Source: CAYMKL01 sp964390805 (GTDB taxonomy: Bacteria > Chloroflexota > Anaerolineae > VGOG01). Taken from it: a stretch of DNA of 51,735 bases. The stretch is taken from contig CAYMKL010000037.1 in assembly GCA_964390805.1 (NCBI GenBank), forward strand, positions 1-51,735, written 5' to 3'. Below the pieces are notes generated by a model, which saw only the letters and a program-made list of their open reading frames with translations, was not told the DNA's origin and searched no databases. This document shows, one piece after another, positions 17,745 to 25,969 of this stretch. How positions within the stretch are numbered: the stretch's first letter is position 1; each line of letters begins with the position of its first letter. Made by a program: the position numbers and the translations under genes.

Positions 17745-18527
17745 TCACCTGCCTCCCAGATGCTGCCGAAAGTCGGCCAGGCTCTGATCCACGGCTCGCC
17801 GCAGAAAGCTGTGGTCTTCACCTACGATCACAAATCTGCAGCCGCGATCCGCCCAACTGAGCAAGGTATTGGATGGGGCATCAATCGGCACTCCTACGGG
17901 TATCCCGGAGCGACGTCCTTCCATAATGACTTGTTCGATGGCACTGACGACCTGTGGGTGATCAAGTTGACCTAGCAGTCCCAGCGACGCTGACAGATCC
18001 ATAGGTCCCAGCAGTACAACATCTATGCCTGGAGTGGCCATGATCTGTCTTGCTGACTCGACGGCATTGGAGTGCTCGAGTTGCACAGCGACGATGATCC
18101 CCTCGTTGGCCTCACAGATATACTCCTCAACGTTGCGGTAGTAGTCGGAAGCACGCCGGGGGCCGAATCCGCGATAGCCCTGCGGTGGGTACTTGCAGGC
18201 CGCCACGGCCTGCTTGGCCTCTTCCCTCGAGTCCACGTGGGGGACCAGGATTCCTTCCGCGCCCAGATCCAGGACCTGCTTGATCAGCACCCGGTCATTC
18301 CACGGCACGCGAACGATCGGTACCGTACGCCGACCGTTGAAGGCCATCAGGGTGCATTCCAGGTTCTCCAGAGTAATGGACGTATGTTCCATGTCGATCA
18401 GTAGCCAGTCGAAGCCCGCTCCGGCCATGATTTCAGCGACGGCTGGGCAGGAAAGCGACAACCACGCACCTACGGTCGTCTCACCATCGCGCAGACGTTT
18501 CTTAAGTGCCAAACTCCGTGTCAGCAT
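17745..18527 (-). CDS. HpcH/HpaI family class II aldolase
   Basis: This 260-residue TIM-barrel enzyme shows the family motifs 'FDWLLIDMEHTSI' (metal-near Glu/His), 'GAEGILVPHVDS', 'RGFGPRRASDYY' and 'VVLLGPMDLSASLG'. Family members cleave 2-keto-3-deoxy sugar acids (rhamnonate, glucarate) or 4-hydroxy-2-oxo acids to pyruvate plus an aldehyde. It follows the 2-hydroxyacid dehydrogenase gene in the lacI operon. The aldehyde product would be a natural substrate for the AOR enzymes of the same regulon (inference). Confidence 0.9.
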   Translation of the reverse strand: MLTRSLALKKRLRDGETTVGAWLSLSCPAVAEIMAGAGFDWLLIDMEHTSITLENLECTLMAFNGRRTVPIVRVPWNDRVLIKQVLDLGAEGILVPHVDSREEAKQAVAACKYPPQGYRGFGPRRASDYYRNVEEYICEANEGIIVAVQLEHSNAVESARQIMATPGIDVVLLGPMDLSASLGLLGQLDHPQVVSAIEQVIMEGRRSGIPVGVPIDAPSNTLLSWADRGCRFVIVGEDHSFLRRAVDQSLADFRQHLGGR

Positions 18528-18564
18528 TCTTTTGATTACCTCTTCCCCTTCTCATGCCCGGGCA

Positions 18565-19512
18565 CTATACTGCGTGCAGAGCTGGCTCACCTTTCAATGC
18601 GCGGACGACCTCCGCGGCTGCCTGCTCCGCCATAGCTTGCCATGCTTCCGCGGTCCAGGCGCCGATGTGGGGCGTGAGGATAACACTGTCCATCCTTAAG
18701 AGAGGTGATCCTGTAGGCGGCTCGGTCGCAAAGACGTCCAGAGCCGCACCAGCGATCCATTGCTCGCGCAATGCCCGCACCAGAGCACTTTCCTTCACTA
18801 GGCGTCCGCGAGCCGTATTGATTAGGTAGGCTGTGGGCTTCATCGCCCGCAGTTCGCGCTCGGCCAGTAGACCCACAGTTGCATCAGTGAGTGGCAGGTG
18901 TAGACTCACAAAATCCGACTGTGTCAGCAGGTCTTGGAGATCTATGTACTGGATGCCGTGGCTGGCAGCAAAGGCCTCGTCGCGGATGGGGTCACATGCC
19001 ACTACCCTCATGTCAAACGCCAGAGCACGCCTGCTGACGAGCTTGCCTATCGCGCCGAGGCCGAGGATGCCTAGGACTCGGCCCTCTAGGTCTACGCCTA
19101 TGCTCCGCTCCCACTTCCCACCACGGACTGCCCGGTCGCTGAAGCACACGCGTCGCGCGAGGCATAAGAGTAGCCCCATGGTGAGGTCCGCCACAGCCCT
19201 ACTCGTCAGCCCCGGGGTTATCGTAACGCGGATGCCGCGCGCACGAGCTGCTCTGAGGTCAATGTTATCCGTCCCCACCCCGGTACGTGCGATGATGGCC
19301 AGTTTGCTGGCTTTCTGCAGCACGCGCTCGGTCAGCGGCTCGCTGCCAGCGATCAGCGCATGTACTCCTTGGAGCAGGGAGATCATTTCCTCCTCAGTCG
19401 GCGTAGTGTGAGGATAGTGAAATCGAACAAGCGAGCCAGCTTCTTCGAGCAAGCCGCAGACCAATCGGCTATCTAGTTCACGCGGAAAGGTCGTGATGAG
19501 GGTCGTAAACAT
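18565..19512 (-). CDS. D-isomer 2-hydroxyacid dehydrogenase (phosphoglycerate dehydrogenase-like)
   Basis: This 315-residue protein has 'RTGVGTDNIDL', the NAD-binding 'LGILGLGAIGK', 'LINTARGRLVKE' (substrate-binding Arg) and the catalytic-His region 'LTPHIGAWT'. It lacks the ACT/ASB regulatory domain of biosynthetic SerA, so a catabolic 2-ketoacid/2-hydroxyacid role is more likely, for example hydroxypyruvate or glyoxylate reduction. It is the first structural gene after lacI (12-nt gap), in the same leftward transcript. Confidence 0.88.
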   Translation of the reverse strand: MFTTLITTFPRELDSRLVCGLLEEAGSLVRFHYPHTTPTEEEMISLLQGVHALIAGSEPLTERVLQKASKLAIIARTGVGTDNIDLRAARARGIRVTITPGLTSRAVADLTMGLLLCLARRVCFSDRAVRGGKWERSIGVDLEGRVLGILGLGAIGKLVSRRALAFDMRVVACDPIRDEAFAASHGIQYIDLQDLLTQSDFVSLHLPLTDATVGLLAERELRAMKPTAYLINTARGRLVKESALVRALREQWIAGAALDVFATEPPTGSPLLRMDSVILTPHIGAWTAEAWQAMAEQAAAEVVRALKGEPALHAV

Positions 19513-19524
19513 CTGGAACCTGTT

Positions 19525-20541
19525 TCACCTCTGCATCACACCTGCGGTGGACTCACGGATCTCCAGGTGGCACGGGATCATCGTGGTTCGGGGCTCGCCT
19601 GTGTATACCTTATCGATGCGGTCGATTAGGTACTGAACCATCACCTCCGCGAATTCCTGGACATCGTAGGACACGGCCGTAATGGAGGGGGTGATGCAAG
19701 TGTAATAGCTCACATCATCGAAGGCGCACAGCGCCAAGTCGTCAGGCATGCGCAGCCCGCGGGCTTTCACTTGCTGAAGCAGACCCAACGCCAACCGGTT
19801 GCTGGACACCAGCATCGCGGTCGGCGGCGGCTGCAACTCCAGAAGCTCGCCTGCTACAGCGTAGCTGTCTTCCGCCTTGAAGCTCCCTTCACGGATGAGT
19901 TCTGGGTAGACCTGCAGCCCGGCCTCCTGTAAGGCTCGTTCGTAGCCCCTGAGTCGGTTTCTGCCCGGAGTGAGTGTCAAAGTGAGGTTAAGCAGTGCGA
20001 TCCGCGAGTGCCCCAGCTCAATGAGGTGGCGCACTGCCTGATAGGCCCCCTGCTCGTTGTCGAAGAGCACGCAGTCCGCTTTCAGCCCGTCGATCTGACG
20101 GTCTATTAAGACGAACGGTTGACCGGAGTGCATGGCAGAGAACAACAAGGAGCGATTGCCGCCAGTGGGCAGGAGAACAATGCCGTCCACACGCCTCTGG
20201 AGCAACTGCCTTAGCCAAACTAACTCGCGCTCTGGTGACTCGTCGCTGTTGCATACGGCAAGGCTGTAGCCCTGCTGCAGCAAGAGATCCTCGGCCGATT
20301 TGGAGATGGCAGCGAGGATGGGATTTAGAACGTCAGAGATGACAACGCCAACACTCAGGGTACGCTTAGTCTTGAGGCTTCGGGCTATTGCGCTTGGACG
20401 ATAGCCAAGCTGCTCGATCGCCCACAGCACTTTCTCTCGCGTCTTGTCTGACACAGGGCGAGGCCCATTGTTGACAACGTAGGATACAGTAGCAACCGAT
20501 ACACCAGCCAGCTTGGCCACGTCGTCTCGAGTAACAGTCAC
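19525..20541 (-). CDS. LacI family transcriptional repressor
   Basis: This 338-residue regulator has the N-terminal LacI helix-turn-helix 'TRDDVAKLAGVSVATVSYVVN' region and the hinge 'ARSLKTKRTLSVGVVISD'. A full periplasmic-binding-like effector domain follows, e.g. 'GIVLLPTGG', 'VLIDRQIDG', 'AVRHLIELGHSRIALL'. The start codon is GTG at 20541. It heads the leftward operon. A consensus promoter (20605-20633) and two tandem operators lie between that promoter and the gene, so it is almost certainly autoregulated. The same operators occur at 20707-20734 and 30980-31006. The effector is unknown; sugar or cyclitol derivatives are the usual ligands. Confidence 0.93.
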   Translation of the reverse strand: MTVTRDDVAKLAGVSVATVSYVVNNGPRPVSDKTREKVLWAIEQLGYRPSAIARSLKTKRTLSVGVVISDVLNPILAAISKSAEDLLLQQGYSLAVCNSDESPERELVWLRQLLQRRVDGIVLLPTGGNRSLLFSAMHSGQPFVLIDRQIDGLKADCVLFDNEQGAYQAVRHLIELGHSRIALLNLTLTLTPGRNRLRGYERALQEAGLQVYPELIREGSFKAEDSYAVAGELLELQPPPTAMLVSSNRLALGLLQQVKARGLRMPDDLALCAFDDVSYYTCITPSITAVSYDVQEFAEVMVQYLIDRIDKVYTGEPRTTMIPCHLEIRESTAGVMQR

Positions 20542-20570
20542 GGTTCAACTCCATTCAGCACAGATTTACT

Positions 20571-20596
20571 CTACTCGAATAGTCTACACGAGTAGA
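20571..20596 (-). promoter_or_regulatory. Tandem LacI-type operators of the lacI operon
   Basis: CTACTCGAATAG (20571-20582) and TCTACACGAGTAGA (20583-20596) are near-palindromes with a central CG, as expected of LacI-family operators. Their centres are 13 bp apart. They begin about 8 nt downstream of the -10 box, covering the transcription start. Confidence 0.85.
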
Positions 20597-20604
20597 AGTG
20601 CCCT

Positions 20605-20633
20605 ATTATAGCATAATGCACCTGTGTTGTCAA
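20605..20633 (-). promoter_or_regulatory. Consensus promoter of the lacI operon
   Basis: On the minus strand TTGACA (20628-20633), 17 nt, TATAAT (20605-20610): a perfect consensus. It diverges from the rightward promoter at 20670-20698 in the same 246-nt intergenic region. Confidence 0.85.
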
Positions 20634-20669
20634 GAGATCAACCTGAGCACCTGAGAAAGAAACGGCGGG

Positions 20670-20698
20670 TTGACAACAGACAAGAAATGTGCTATAAT
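20670..20698 (+). promoter_or_regulatory. Consensus promoter of the rightward catabolic operon
   Basis: TTGACA (20670-20675), 17 nt, TATAAT (20693-20698). It drives the 1041-residue protein and probably the transporter and oxidoreductase genes after it. Confidence 0.87.
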
Positions 20699-20706
20699 TG
20701 AGGCAG

Positions 20707-20734
20707 GTCTACTCGAGTAGACGACACGAGTAGA
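20707..20734 (+). promoter_or_regulatory. Tandem LacI-type operators of the rightward operon
   Basis: A perfect 16-nt palindrome GTCTACTCGAGTAGAC (20707-20722) is followed by the imperfect ACGACACGAGTAGA (20721-20734), centre-to-centre 13 bp. The pair starts 8 nt after the -10 box, so bound repressor would block initiation. Confidence 0.88.
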
Positions 20735-20787
20735 ACAGGCTCGTATATTCGCAAGGCGAGTAGAGAAAGGGACAGGAGGACTCTGGC

Positions 20788-23700
20788 ATGCCCGAGAGTC
20801 GTGATGAAGACTACAACCTCGACATTGTGTGCAGGGGTGAAGCGCGAGCGGAGATCGTGGTCGGTCCGAAGCCGGGGGAAGTGATTCGCAACGCTGCCCT
20901 GACCTTACGGCAGGAGATTCGCCGGCGAACCGGTGCAGAGCTGCCTATTCTGGCCAGGCCCTCAAAGGCATCCCGCAGAACGGTCATATACCTGGCGACG
21001 TTGGATGGACATCCAGGAGCGAAAGATGCTCTCGCTCGCTTGGGGCACGAACCCGCCATCTCCACCCGTCCCGGCAGAGAAGGGTTCATGCTGGTGTCCG
21101 GCCGCCTGGACGGCATGGGCACGGTAGTGATAGATGGCAGTGATGATCTGGGCACCTTTCATGGGGTCGGCTGGCTGTTGCGCAAAATGCGATTCTCAGA
21201 AGTTTCGGCAGTTGTCTCTGGCGAACTCGACATTTCCACCGCACCAGCTACTTGGCAGAGACGCATCCGATTCGGAGATCACTTTGGCTACGTTAACACC
21301 GAACTGGAGGGATGGAGAGAGATCTGGGCCGATTACGTCCTGTGGGGCCTGTCGACAGTAACCATGCGCTGTGATCCGGCGCACCAGGGAGACCCACGAG
21401 AGACTCACTTGGCCGAGTACCTGTGGAACAAGTGGGCTGAGCGGGTACCGCTGGCTAGGGCTTTAGGATTGGAGGTGGTTCATCTCACTCAGGCAACGCT
21501 GGCAGCCAAGGATGGCGAGTTCGGGCCGACTCGCATTCCCGACTTTGAAGAGTTGAACTACATGTGCTTCGACTTCAATGGCGTGAACCCCAAGTTCGCC
21601 AGGGGCAGGGAGGTCTTGCATCGCTTTCGCAAGTGGTTCTTCGACAACATGCCGCATGTCAAGGACGTGAACTACTTGATGAATGGCTTTGACGGCGGGG
21701 GGTGCTTCGATCCCGAGGTGGCTCCTTGGTCTTGCACCTATGCTGATTTGGTGGACCAGATCATCCATCCCTTGCTCGAGGAGCACAACCCCGATGTCCA
21801 GATCATACTGAGCCTGTATGCGTGTCCTGGTTCCTACCTCTTAGCCACTAAGGTGCAGCAGGGTTGGAAGCCGAGCTGGCTGGCCGCCATTGAGTTCGAT
21901 GACCCCGACATAGCACCCTTGTTTCCCAAGGATATCCGGCGCGTCTACTTCGGTATGTGGATCACCGACTTCCACACAGGTGGGTATTATCAAACCGTGG
22001 GGGTCAATCCGTGCCCCAAGCTATGCGAGGCTATGTTCAATCACATCTGGCATGACTGCGAGATCAGGGATGGCCTGGGCAATTACAGTGAGGGGCCTCA
22101 TGACTTCATCAACCAGATAGTCATGATGCAGCTAGCCTGGGATCCCAATCGAGACGTAGACGGTATCTTGGATGATCTGTGCTGCTACTACTTCGGGGAG
22201 ACAGCAGCGCCTCTCCTCAAGGAAGCTTTCTATCTCATGGAAGAAGAGCGACCCCATACTGTGGCTGAGGGCCTGGCTGATCCGAAGGTGAACCCGCGGA
22301 TACGGCAACTACTTGAGCAAGCAGAAGGTCTGATGCCAGAGTGGGCTCTGAGGAGTCGACAGTGGGCCCTGGTCAGGGGACGTGCTGGCATAGTTCAGGC
22401 GCGACGGCGCCAAGCCGATCTGGTGCCGACATTCGATGAACACTGGAGGCGCTATCAGTCGCTTGTTGAGGATGGCCCTTCAGAGAAGTACCCCGACTGG
22501 GCTGACGAAAGCCGAGAGTACTTCCAATCATTGGTTGACAGCGGCCAACAGATGGTGGCTGTCTTCCAACGTATGCAGCGAGACGGCTTTGGGGTCATAG
22601 GCGGAGGGCAAATGGCCCTCTACCCGAACCCGCTCACCGGCGCTGCCGCTGAAGCTTTGGCATCACTGCAAGACGGGCAGAGAGGGAGCGGGTCTGTGGC
22701 TCCAGGGCGTTGGTGCATAGCCCACCTGGATGTGCAGGGACGTGTGACCGTTTCGGATGGCTGGAGCAATCGGATCATTCTGGAGCAAGGGCCGGTGGCC
22801 GCGGATGCTCAACTTGCTTTTGCAGATCCCTACGGGAGTGGGTCGGCACGCATCGTGTACCTTGGAGTGGATGGGAGGCTGTATTCTTGGAGCCCGGTTG
22901 AGGACCTGAAGCTCCTCGCCGAGGGCCAGTTCTTGACGGGGCCTCTGGCGGCTGGAGACCTCGACGAGGATGGCAGAGACGAGCTAGTAGTGTTGGCCGG
23001 CAGCTCAGCGGAGGAGGGTTGCCTGGCTGTAGTGAATGGGGCAGGGAACGTCAGGCTGCTTCAGGTTCGCCCATCGGGATTGGCGCCCGAAGCAGCCGCC
23101 GAAGGCGTGTTTCCGGAGGCGCCCATCCCCAAGCAAGCGGCACGCATTGCCTTCGAGCCCCGTGTCCGGATCTGCGACCTGGATGGGGACGGGCACCTGG
23201 AACTCGTCTGTGCAGATCGCGACGACGCACAACGGCTCGTCGTCCTGGACAGCTTGGGCAATCGCAAGGCTGTGGGGCCTGTAGCACCAGCAGGCGCCAT
23301 TGCTACAGGGGACCTAAACGGAGACGGCATGTCAGAGGTGGTTTTCGTAGACAGCGAAATGCGCCTCGGCGTGTACTCGCTGCAGCATGGCGTTCTCAGG
23401 GTGTGCGAACCGGCTGTACCTCGATGGACGTCAGCGGTGGCCGTTGTTCGGATGAATGGTCAGCGCGTGCCTGGTGTGGTCTATGCGGACGCTGGTGGGA
23501 TGTTGCGAGTGATCCACTTAGGAGGCGAGAGCCGAGCCTTGACAGACCAGCCCAGTTCTGTGGCGGTTGGCCCTGGGATGGTGGTGGGCGATTACAATGG
23601 CGATGGTCGCGACGAGGTCTGCTATCTGCGGCGGCGGCTAGCTTTCCACTTTCCCCTTTCGACCCTGTCTCTGGTAGATGGCTCTGGAGGCCTGCGCGAC

Positions 23701-23913
23701 ATTCCACTAGGAAACTGGTACTTCAACCGTCGACAGCAATCCTACGGGGCTCCTCTCGGTCCTCGCGCCAGCGGCCGTCTTCGCTTCCCGACGATCGAGT
23801 TTGCCTGGGACGCAGATCACGGCTTTAGAGGGTACCGAGACTATCCATTTTCATATGTCTTCGGCGCCTTGCGTTTCGTTCCGGACGCGTTCCCTAGACG
23901 TACTTTCGAGTAA
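20788..23913 (+). CDS. Large glucuronidase-N-domain-like protein with C-terminal FG-GAP repeats
   Basis: 1041 residues. Residues 1-130 resemble the alpha-glucuronidase N-terminal / DUF4838-neighbouring domain ('AEIVVGPKPGEVIRNAALTL', 'TGAELPIL', 'GTFHGVGWLLRKM'). The middle (about 150-600) looks like a TIM-barrel glycoside-hydrolase-type region without a family I can name. The C-terminal third holds at least four FG-GAP/VCBS calcium-loop repeats near residues 723 (GDLDEDGRDEL), 795 (CDLDGDGHLEL), 841 (GDLNGDGMSEV) and 934 (GDYNGDGRDEV). There is no signal peptide or lipobox, which is odd for a repeat usually found outside the cell. AGGAGG precedes ATG 20788. First gene of the repressed rightward operon. 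Likely a glycosidase acting on the imported substrate. Confidence 0.7.
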   Translation: MPESRDEDYNLDIVCRGEARAEIVVGPKPGEVIRNAALTLRQEIRRRTGAELPILARPSKASRRTVIYLATLDGHPGAKDALARLGHEPAISTRPGREGFMLVSGRLDGMGTVVIDGSDDLGTFHGVGWLLRKMRFSEVSAVVSGELDISTAPATWQRRIRFGDHFGYVNTELEGWREIWADYVLWGLSTVTMRCDPAHQGDPRETHLAEYLWNKWAERVPLARALGLEVVHLTQATLAAKDGEFGPTRIPDFEELNYMCFDFNGVNPKFARGREVLHRFRKWFFDNMPHVKDVNYLMNGFDGGGCFDPEVAPWSCTYADLVDQIIHPLLEEHNPDVQIILSLYACPGSYLLATKVQQGWKPSWLAAIEFDDPDIAPLFPKDIRRVYFGMWITDFHTGGYYQTVGVNPCPKLCEAMFNHIWHDCEIRDGLGNYSEGPHDFINQIVMMQLAWDPNRDVDGILDDLCCYYFGETAAPLLKEAFYLMEEERPHTVAEGLADPKVNPRIRQLLEQAEGLMPEWALRSRQWALVRGRAGIVQARRRQADLVPTFDEHWRRYQSLVEDGPSEKYPDWADESREYFQSLVDSGQQMVAVFQRMQRDGFGVIGGGQMALYPNPLTGAAAEALASLQDGQRGSGSVAPGRWCIAHLDVQGRVTVSDGWSNRIILEQGPVAADAQLAFADPYGSGSARIVYLGVDGRLYSWSPVEDLKLLAEGQFLTGPLAAGDLDEDGRDELVVLAGSSAEEGCLAVVNGAGNVRLLQVRPSGLAPEAAAEGVFPEAPIPKQAARIAFEPRVRICDLDGDGHLELVCADRDDAQRLVVLDSLGNRKAVGPVAPAGAIATGDLNGDGMSEVVFVDSEMRLGVYSLQHGVLRVCEPAVPRWTSAVAVVRMNGQRVPGVVYADAGGMLRVIHLGGESRALTDQPSSVAVGPGMVVGDYNGDGRDEVCYLRRRLAFHFPLSTLSLVDGSGGLRDIPLGNWYFNRRQQSYGAPLGPRASGRLRFPTIEFAWDADHGFRGYRDYPFSYVFGALRFVPDAFPRRTFE

Positions 23914-24378
23914 GGCCACGTCTTTCGCGCACCAGCTACTGGATGCCAAACTCGCGCCGCTCTCATGCGGTGCACCGAAGCGATGCGGTAAGAGGTGGGA
24001 TCCCTGGAACCCGATGAGGTCAACAGCCTCGCGATCAGTGAGAACTCCCCCTGCCGCCAGGTGCGCCCTGGGCCTGCTGCCCCGGGTGGTGACAGGTTAC
24101 GAACAAGATGCGGGTTAGAAGTACCCATCGGGACGAGGGGCGCATGCTTCCGTAGAATTTGCTCCCAAGGAGCAGGGAAACAAGGAGGTGAAGCGCTTCC
24201 CTCCCTGGGCCAGCCCCCAGGATGCCAGAGAGTTCCCATTCTAAGTGGGCGGCGGGCTGGCGCCCCCATACACCAAACATATCATGCGAGGAGGTGAGGC
24301 AAGGGGACCAAGAGGTTTATTACTGGTTTGGGCGCCAAGCGCCCGCTACACTAGAATCAACTGATGGAGGAGTGAAAA
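23914..24378. other. 465-nt intergenic region with hairpins, no gene seen
   Basis: No coding frame is convincing. Two hairpins are visible: CCTGGG...CCCAGG around 24207-24222, and GGGCGC-CAA-GCGCCC at 24330-24344, about 35 nt before the binding-protein start. The region may hold a terminator, a second promoter or a degenerate inserted sequence; parts have a structured-RNA look but I could not assign a family. Confidence 0.4.
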
Positions 24379-25851
24379 ATGAAAAAGCTCAACTTGTTCG
24401 TGTTGCTTGCTTTGACCCTCGGCTTGGTTTTGACTGGCTGCGCCGCCCCGACGCCTGAGGTCGTCGAGAAGGAGGTAGTGGTCGAGAAGTCAGTGGTCGA
24501 GACCGTGGTGGTCGAGAAGGAGGTAGTGGTCGAGAAGCCAGTGGTCGAGACCGTGGTGGTCGAGAAGGAGGTTGTGGTCACGCAAGCACCTAAGCCCGAG
24601 CAGATCACTCTTGTGATCTGGTCGATGATGACCCAACCTACGTACCGGACCTGGATGGAGGAGACAATCGCGCTCTTCCAGGAGACGCATCCCAACGTTA
24701 CCGTCAAGGAAGTCGTGCAGTCAATGGACTCCCTCTATCCGGCGTTCAGGGCATCGGCAAAGGCTGGGGTGGGCCCGGACATCATCTCACTGTTCCCGGG
24801 CACCTGGACAATGGAGGAAGTCTGGGCGGGGCACGTTGCTCCCATCGGCGACTACCTGACGGAGGAGCAGCTTGCCCACTTCTTCCCTGCCGCCGTAGAG
24901 GCCAACTCTTTTGAGGGCAAGATGTGGTCCGTGCCCTACAATGCGGGCGCCATGGGATTAGGCTACAACAAGGACCTTTTCGCCCAGGCAGGGCTTGATC
25001 CTGAAGCACCGCCTGAGACCTGGGACGAATTCATGGAAGCCAGTGACAAGCTGCAGGCTGCCGGAGTCACCCCCTGGGGCTACGGGTGCTCGGGAGACGT
25101 CGGCATCGGTGCCTTCGTTGGAATGTGGATCCCACAGGGGATGGACAACAACGCGGAGATCCTGGTTCCCGTCATTGGCCAAGCGAGCTTCGTCGAGGAG
25201 AAATACACAGGTTGGATCAAGTACCTCGACGAGGCCATCGAGCGCGGCGTCTTCAACGATGACGTGACCTCCTTGACCTACTTCGAAGGCATGGACTTGC
25301 TTCCTGCTGGCGAAGTGGCCATGGCGGTGTGTCACTACACCAATGTGTTCCGATACAACGAGGCCGAGGGGAGGGACAAGTACGGCTGGATGTTCATGCC
25401 TGCTTTTGGCAAGGGCAAGGGGGCCGGCACGTCGGACCTTAACACATCCACTTTCGTGATTGCTGAGTATTCGCCGCACAAGGAATTGGCAGCCGAGTTT
25501 GTCGCGTTCATGCTGCTCGATCCGGATCGCGTTCGCACCTGCTACGAGCAGAGCGCGACCCTCCCGGCGACGGACCTCTTGGGTCGGGACGACATAGAAA
25601 ACCTGCACATCAAGCGGGTCCTCCAACTGTTGCAGGAGCATCCGGGCAGCATGTGGTTCCAGGACTACTTGCCCATTGAGATCGACAAGGAGGGTACCGG
25701 CTGGGTGATAGACAAGATCTTTGCCAGGGAGATCACGCCAGAGGAGGGTGCCCAGTACATTGAGGACTATGCAGTGAAGTGGCGCGAGACGCACCCTGAC
25801 ATGGTCGAGAAGCTGAGCAAGTGGGCAGCCGGTGTCGGGCTGTCTCAGTAG
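24379..25851 (+). CDS. Sugar ABC transporter substrate-binding lipoprotein
   Basis: This 490-residue extracellular solute-binding protein is of family 1. It has a lipoprotein signal peptide with lipobox LTGC (Cys about residue 21). A Val/Glu/Lys repeat linker (about 28-66) of the type common in Chloroflexota lipoproteins follows. The binding domain has 'SAKAGVGPDIISLFPGTW', 'MWSVPYNAGAMGLGYNKDLF' and 'WDEFMEASDKLQAAGVTPWGY', which are classic for oligosaccharide and sugar-alcohol binders. A GGAGG ribosome binding site precedes ATG 24379. Two permease genes follow but no ATPase, so a shared MsmX-like ATPase elsewhere is likely. Confidence 0.92.
   Translation: MKKLNLFVLLALTLGLVLTGCAAPTPEVVEKEVVVEKSVVETVVVEKEVVVEKPVVETVVVEKEVVVTQAPKPEQITLVIWSMMTQPTYRTWMEETIALFQETHPNVTVKEVVQSMDSLYPAFRASAKAGVGPDIISLFPGTWTMEEVWAGHVAPIGDYLTEEQLAHFFPAAVEANSFEGKMWSVPYNAGAMGLGYNKDLFAQAGLDPEAPPETWDEFMEASDKLQAAGVTPWGYGCSGDVGIGAFVGMWIPQGMDNNAEILVPVIGQASFVEEKYTGWIKYLDEAIERGVFNDDVTSLTYFEGMDLLPAGEVAMAVCHYTNVFRYNEAEGRDKYGWMFMPAFGKGKGAGTSDLNTSTFVIAEYSPHKELAAEFVAFMLLDPDRVRTCYEQSATLPATDLLGRDDIENLHIKRVLQLLQEHPGSMWFQDYLPIEIDKEGTGWVIDKIFAREITPEEGAQYIEDYAVKWRETHPDMVEKLSKWAAGVGLSQ
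24463..24575 (+). repeat. 48-bp tandem repeat inside the lipoprotein linker
   Basis: A 48-bp unit (24463-24510, 24511-24558, then a partial copy) encodes VEKEVVVEK(S/P)VVETVV. The copies differ by a single base or so, indicating recent expansion or concerted evolution. It lengthens the tether between membrane anchor and binding domain. Confidence 0.85.
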
Positions 25852-25912
25852 TGGTGTTTCGTGCGGCCCACGACAGCCGCGCAGAGGTACGGTCGTAGTG
25901 GGCCCGGGCATC

Positions 25913-25945
25913 ACCGAGGGGCCTGGCTCAGCCAGGCCCCTCGGT
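25913..25945 (+). promoter_or_regulatory. Strong stem-loop between binding-protein and permease genes
   Basis: ACCGAGGGGCCTGGC, loop TCA, GCCAGGCCCCTCGGT: a perfect 15-bp stem. No T-run follows. Such hairpins after a binding-protein gene typically protect its mRNA and reduce readthrough into permease genes; that role is inferred from position. Confidence 0.75.
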
Positions 25946-25969
25946 CCGCCATAGGTAGGGGGAGAAACC

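Noticed and set aside
23019..23828. A 269-codon Arg/Ser/Trp-rich frame within the FG-GAP region
   Set aside because: Overlaps the real gene in another frame; its bias only reflects the repeats' codon use.
24463..24575. CRISPR-like repeats
   Set aside because: The units are contiguous, in frame and code for a lipoprotein linker; there are no spacers.
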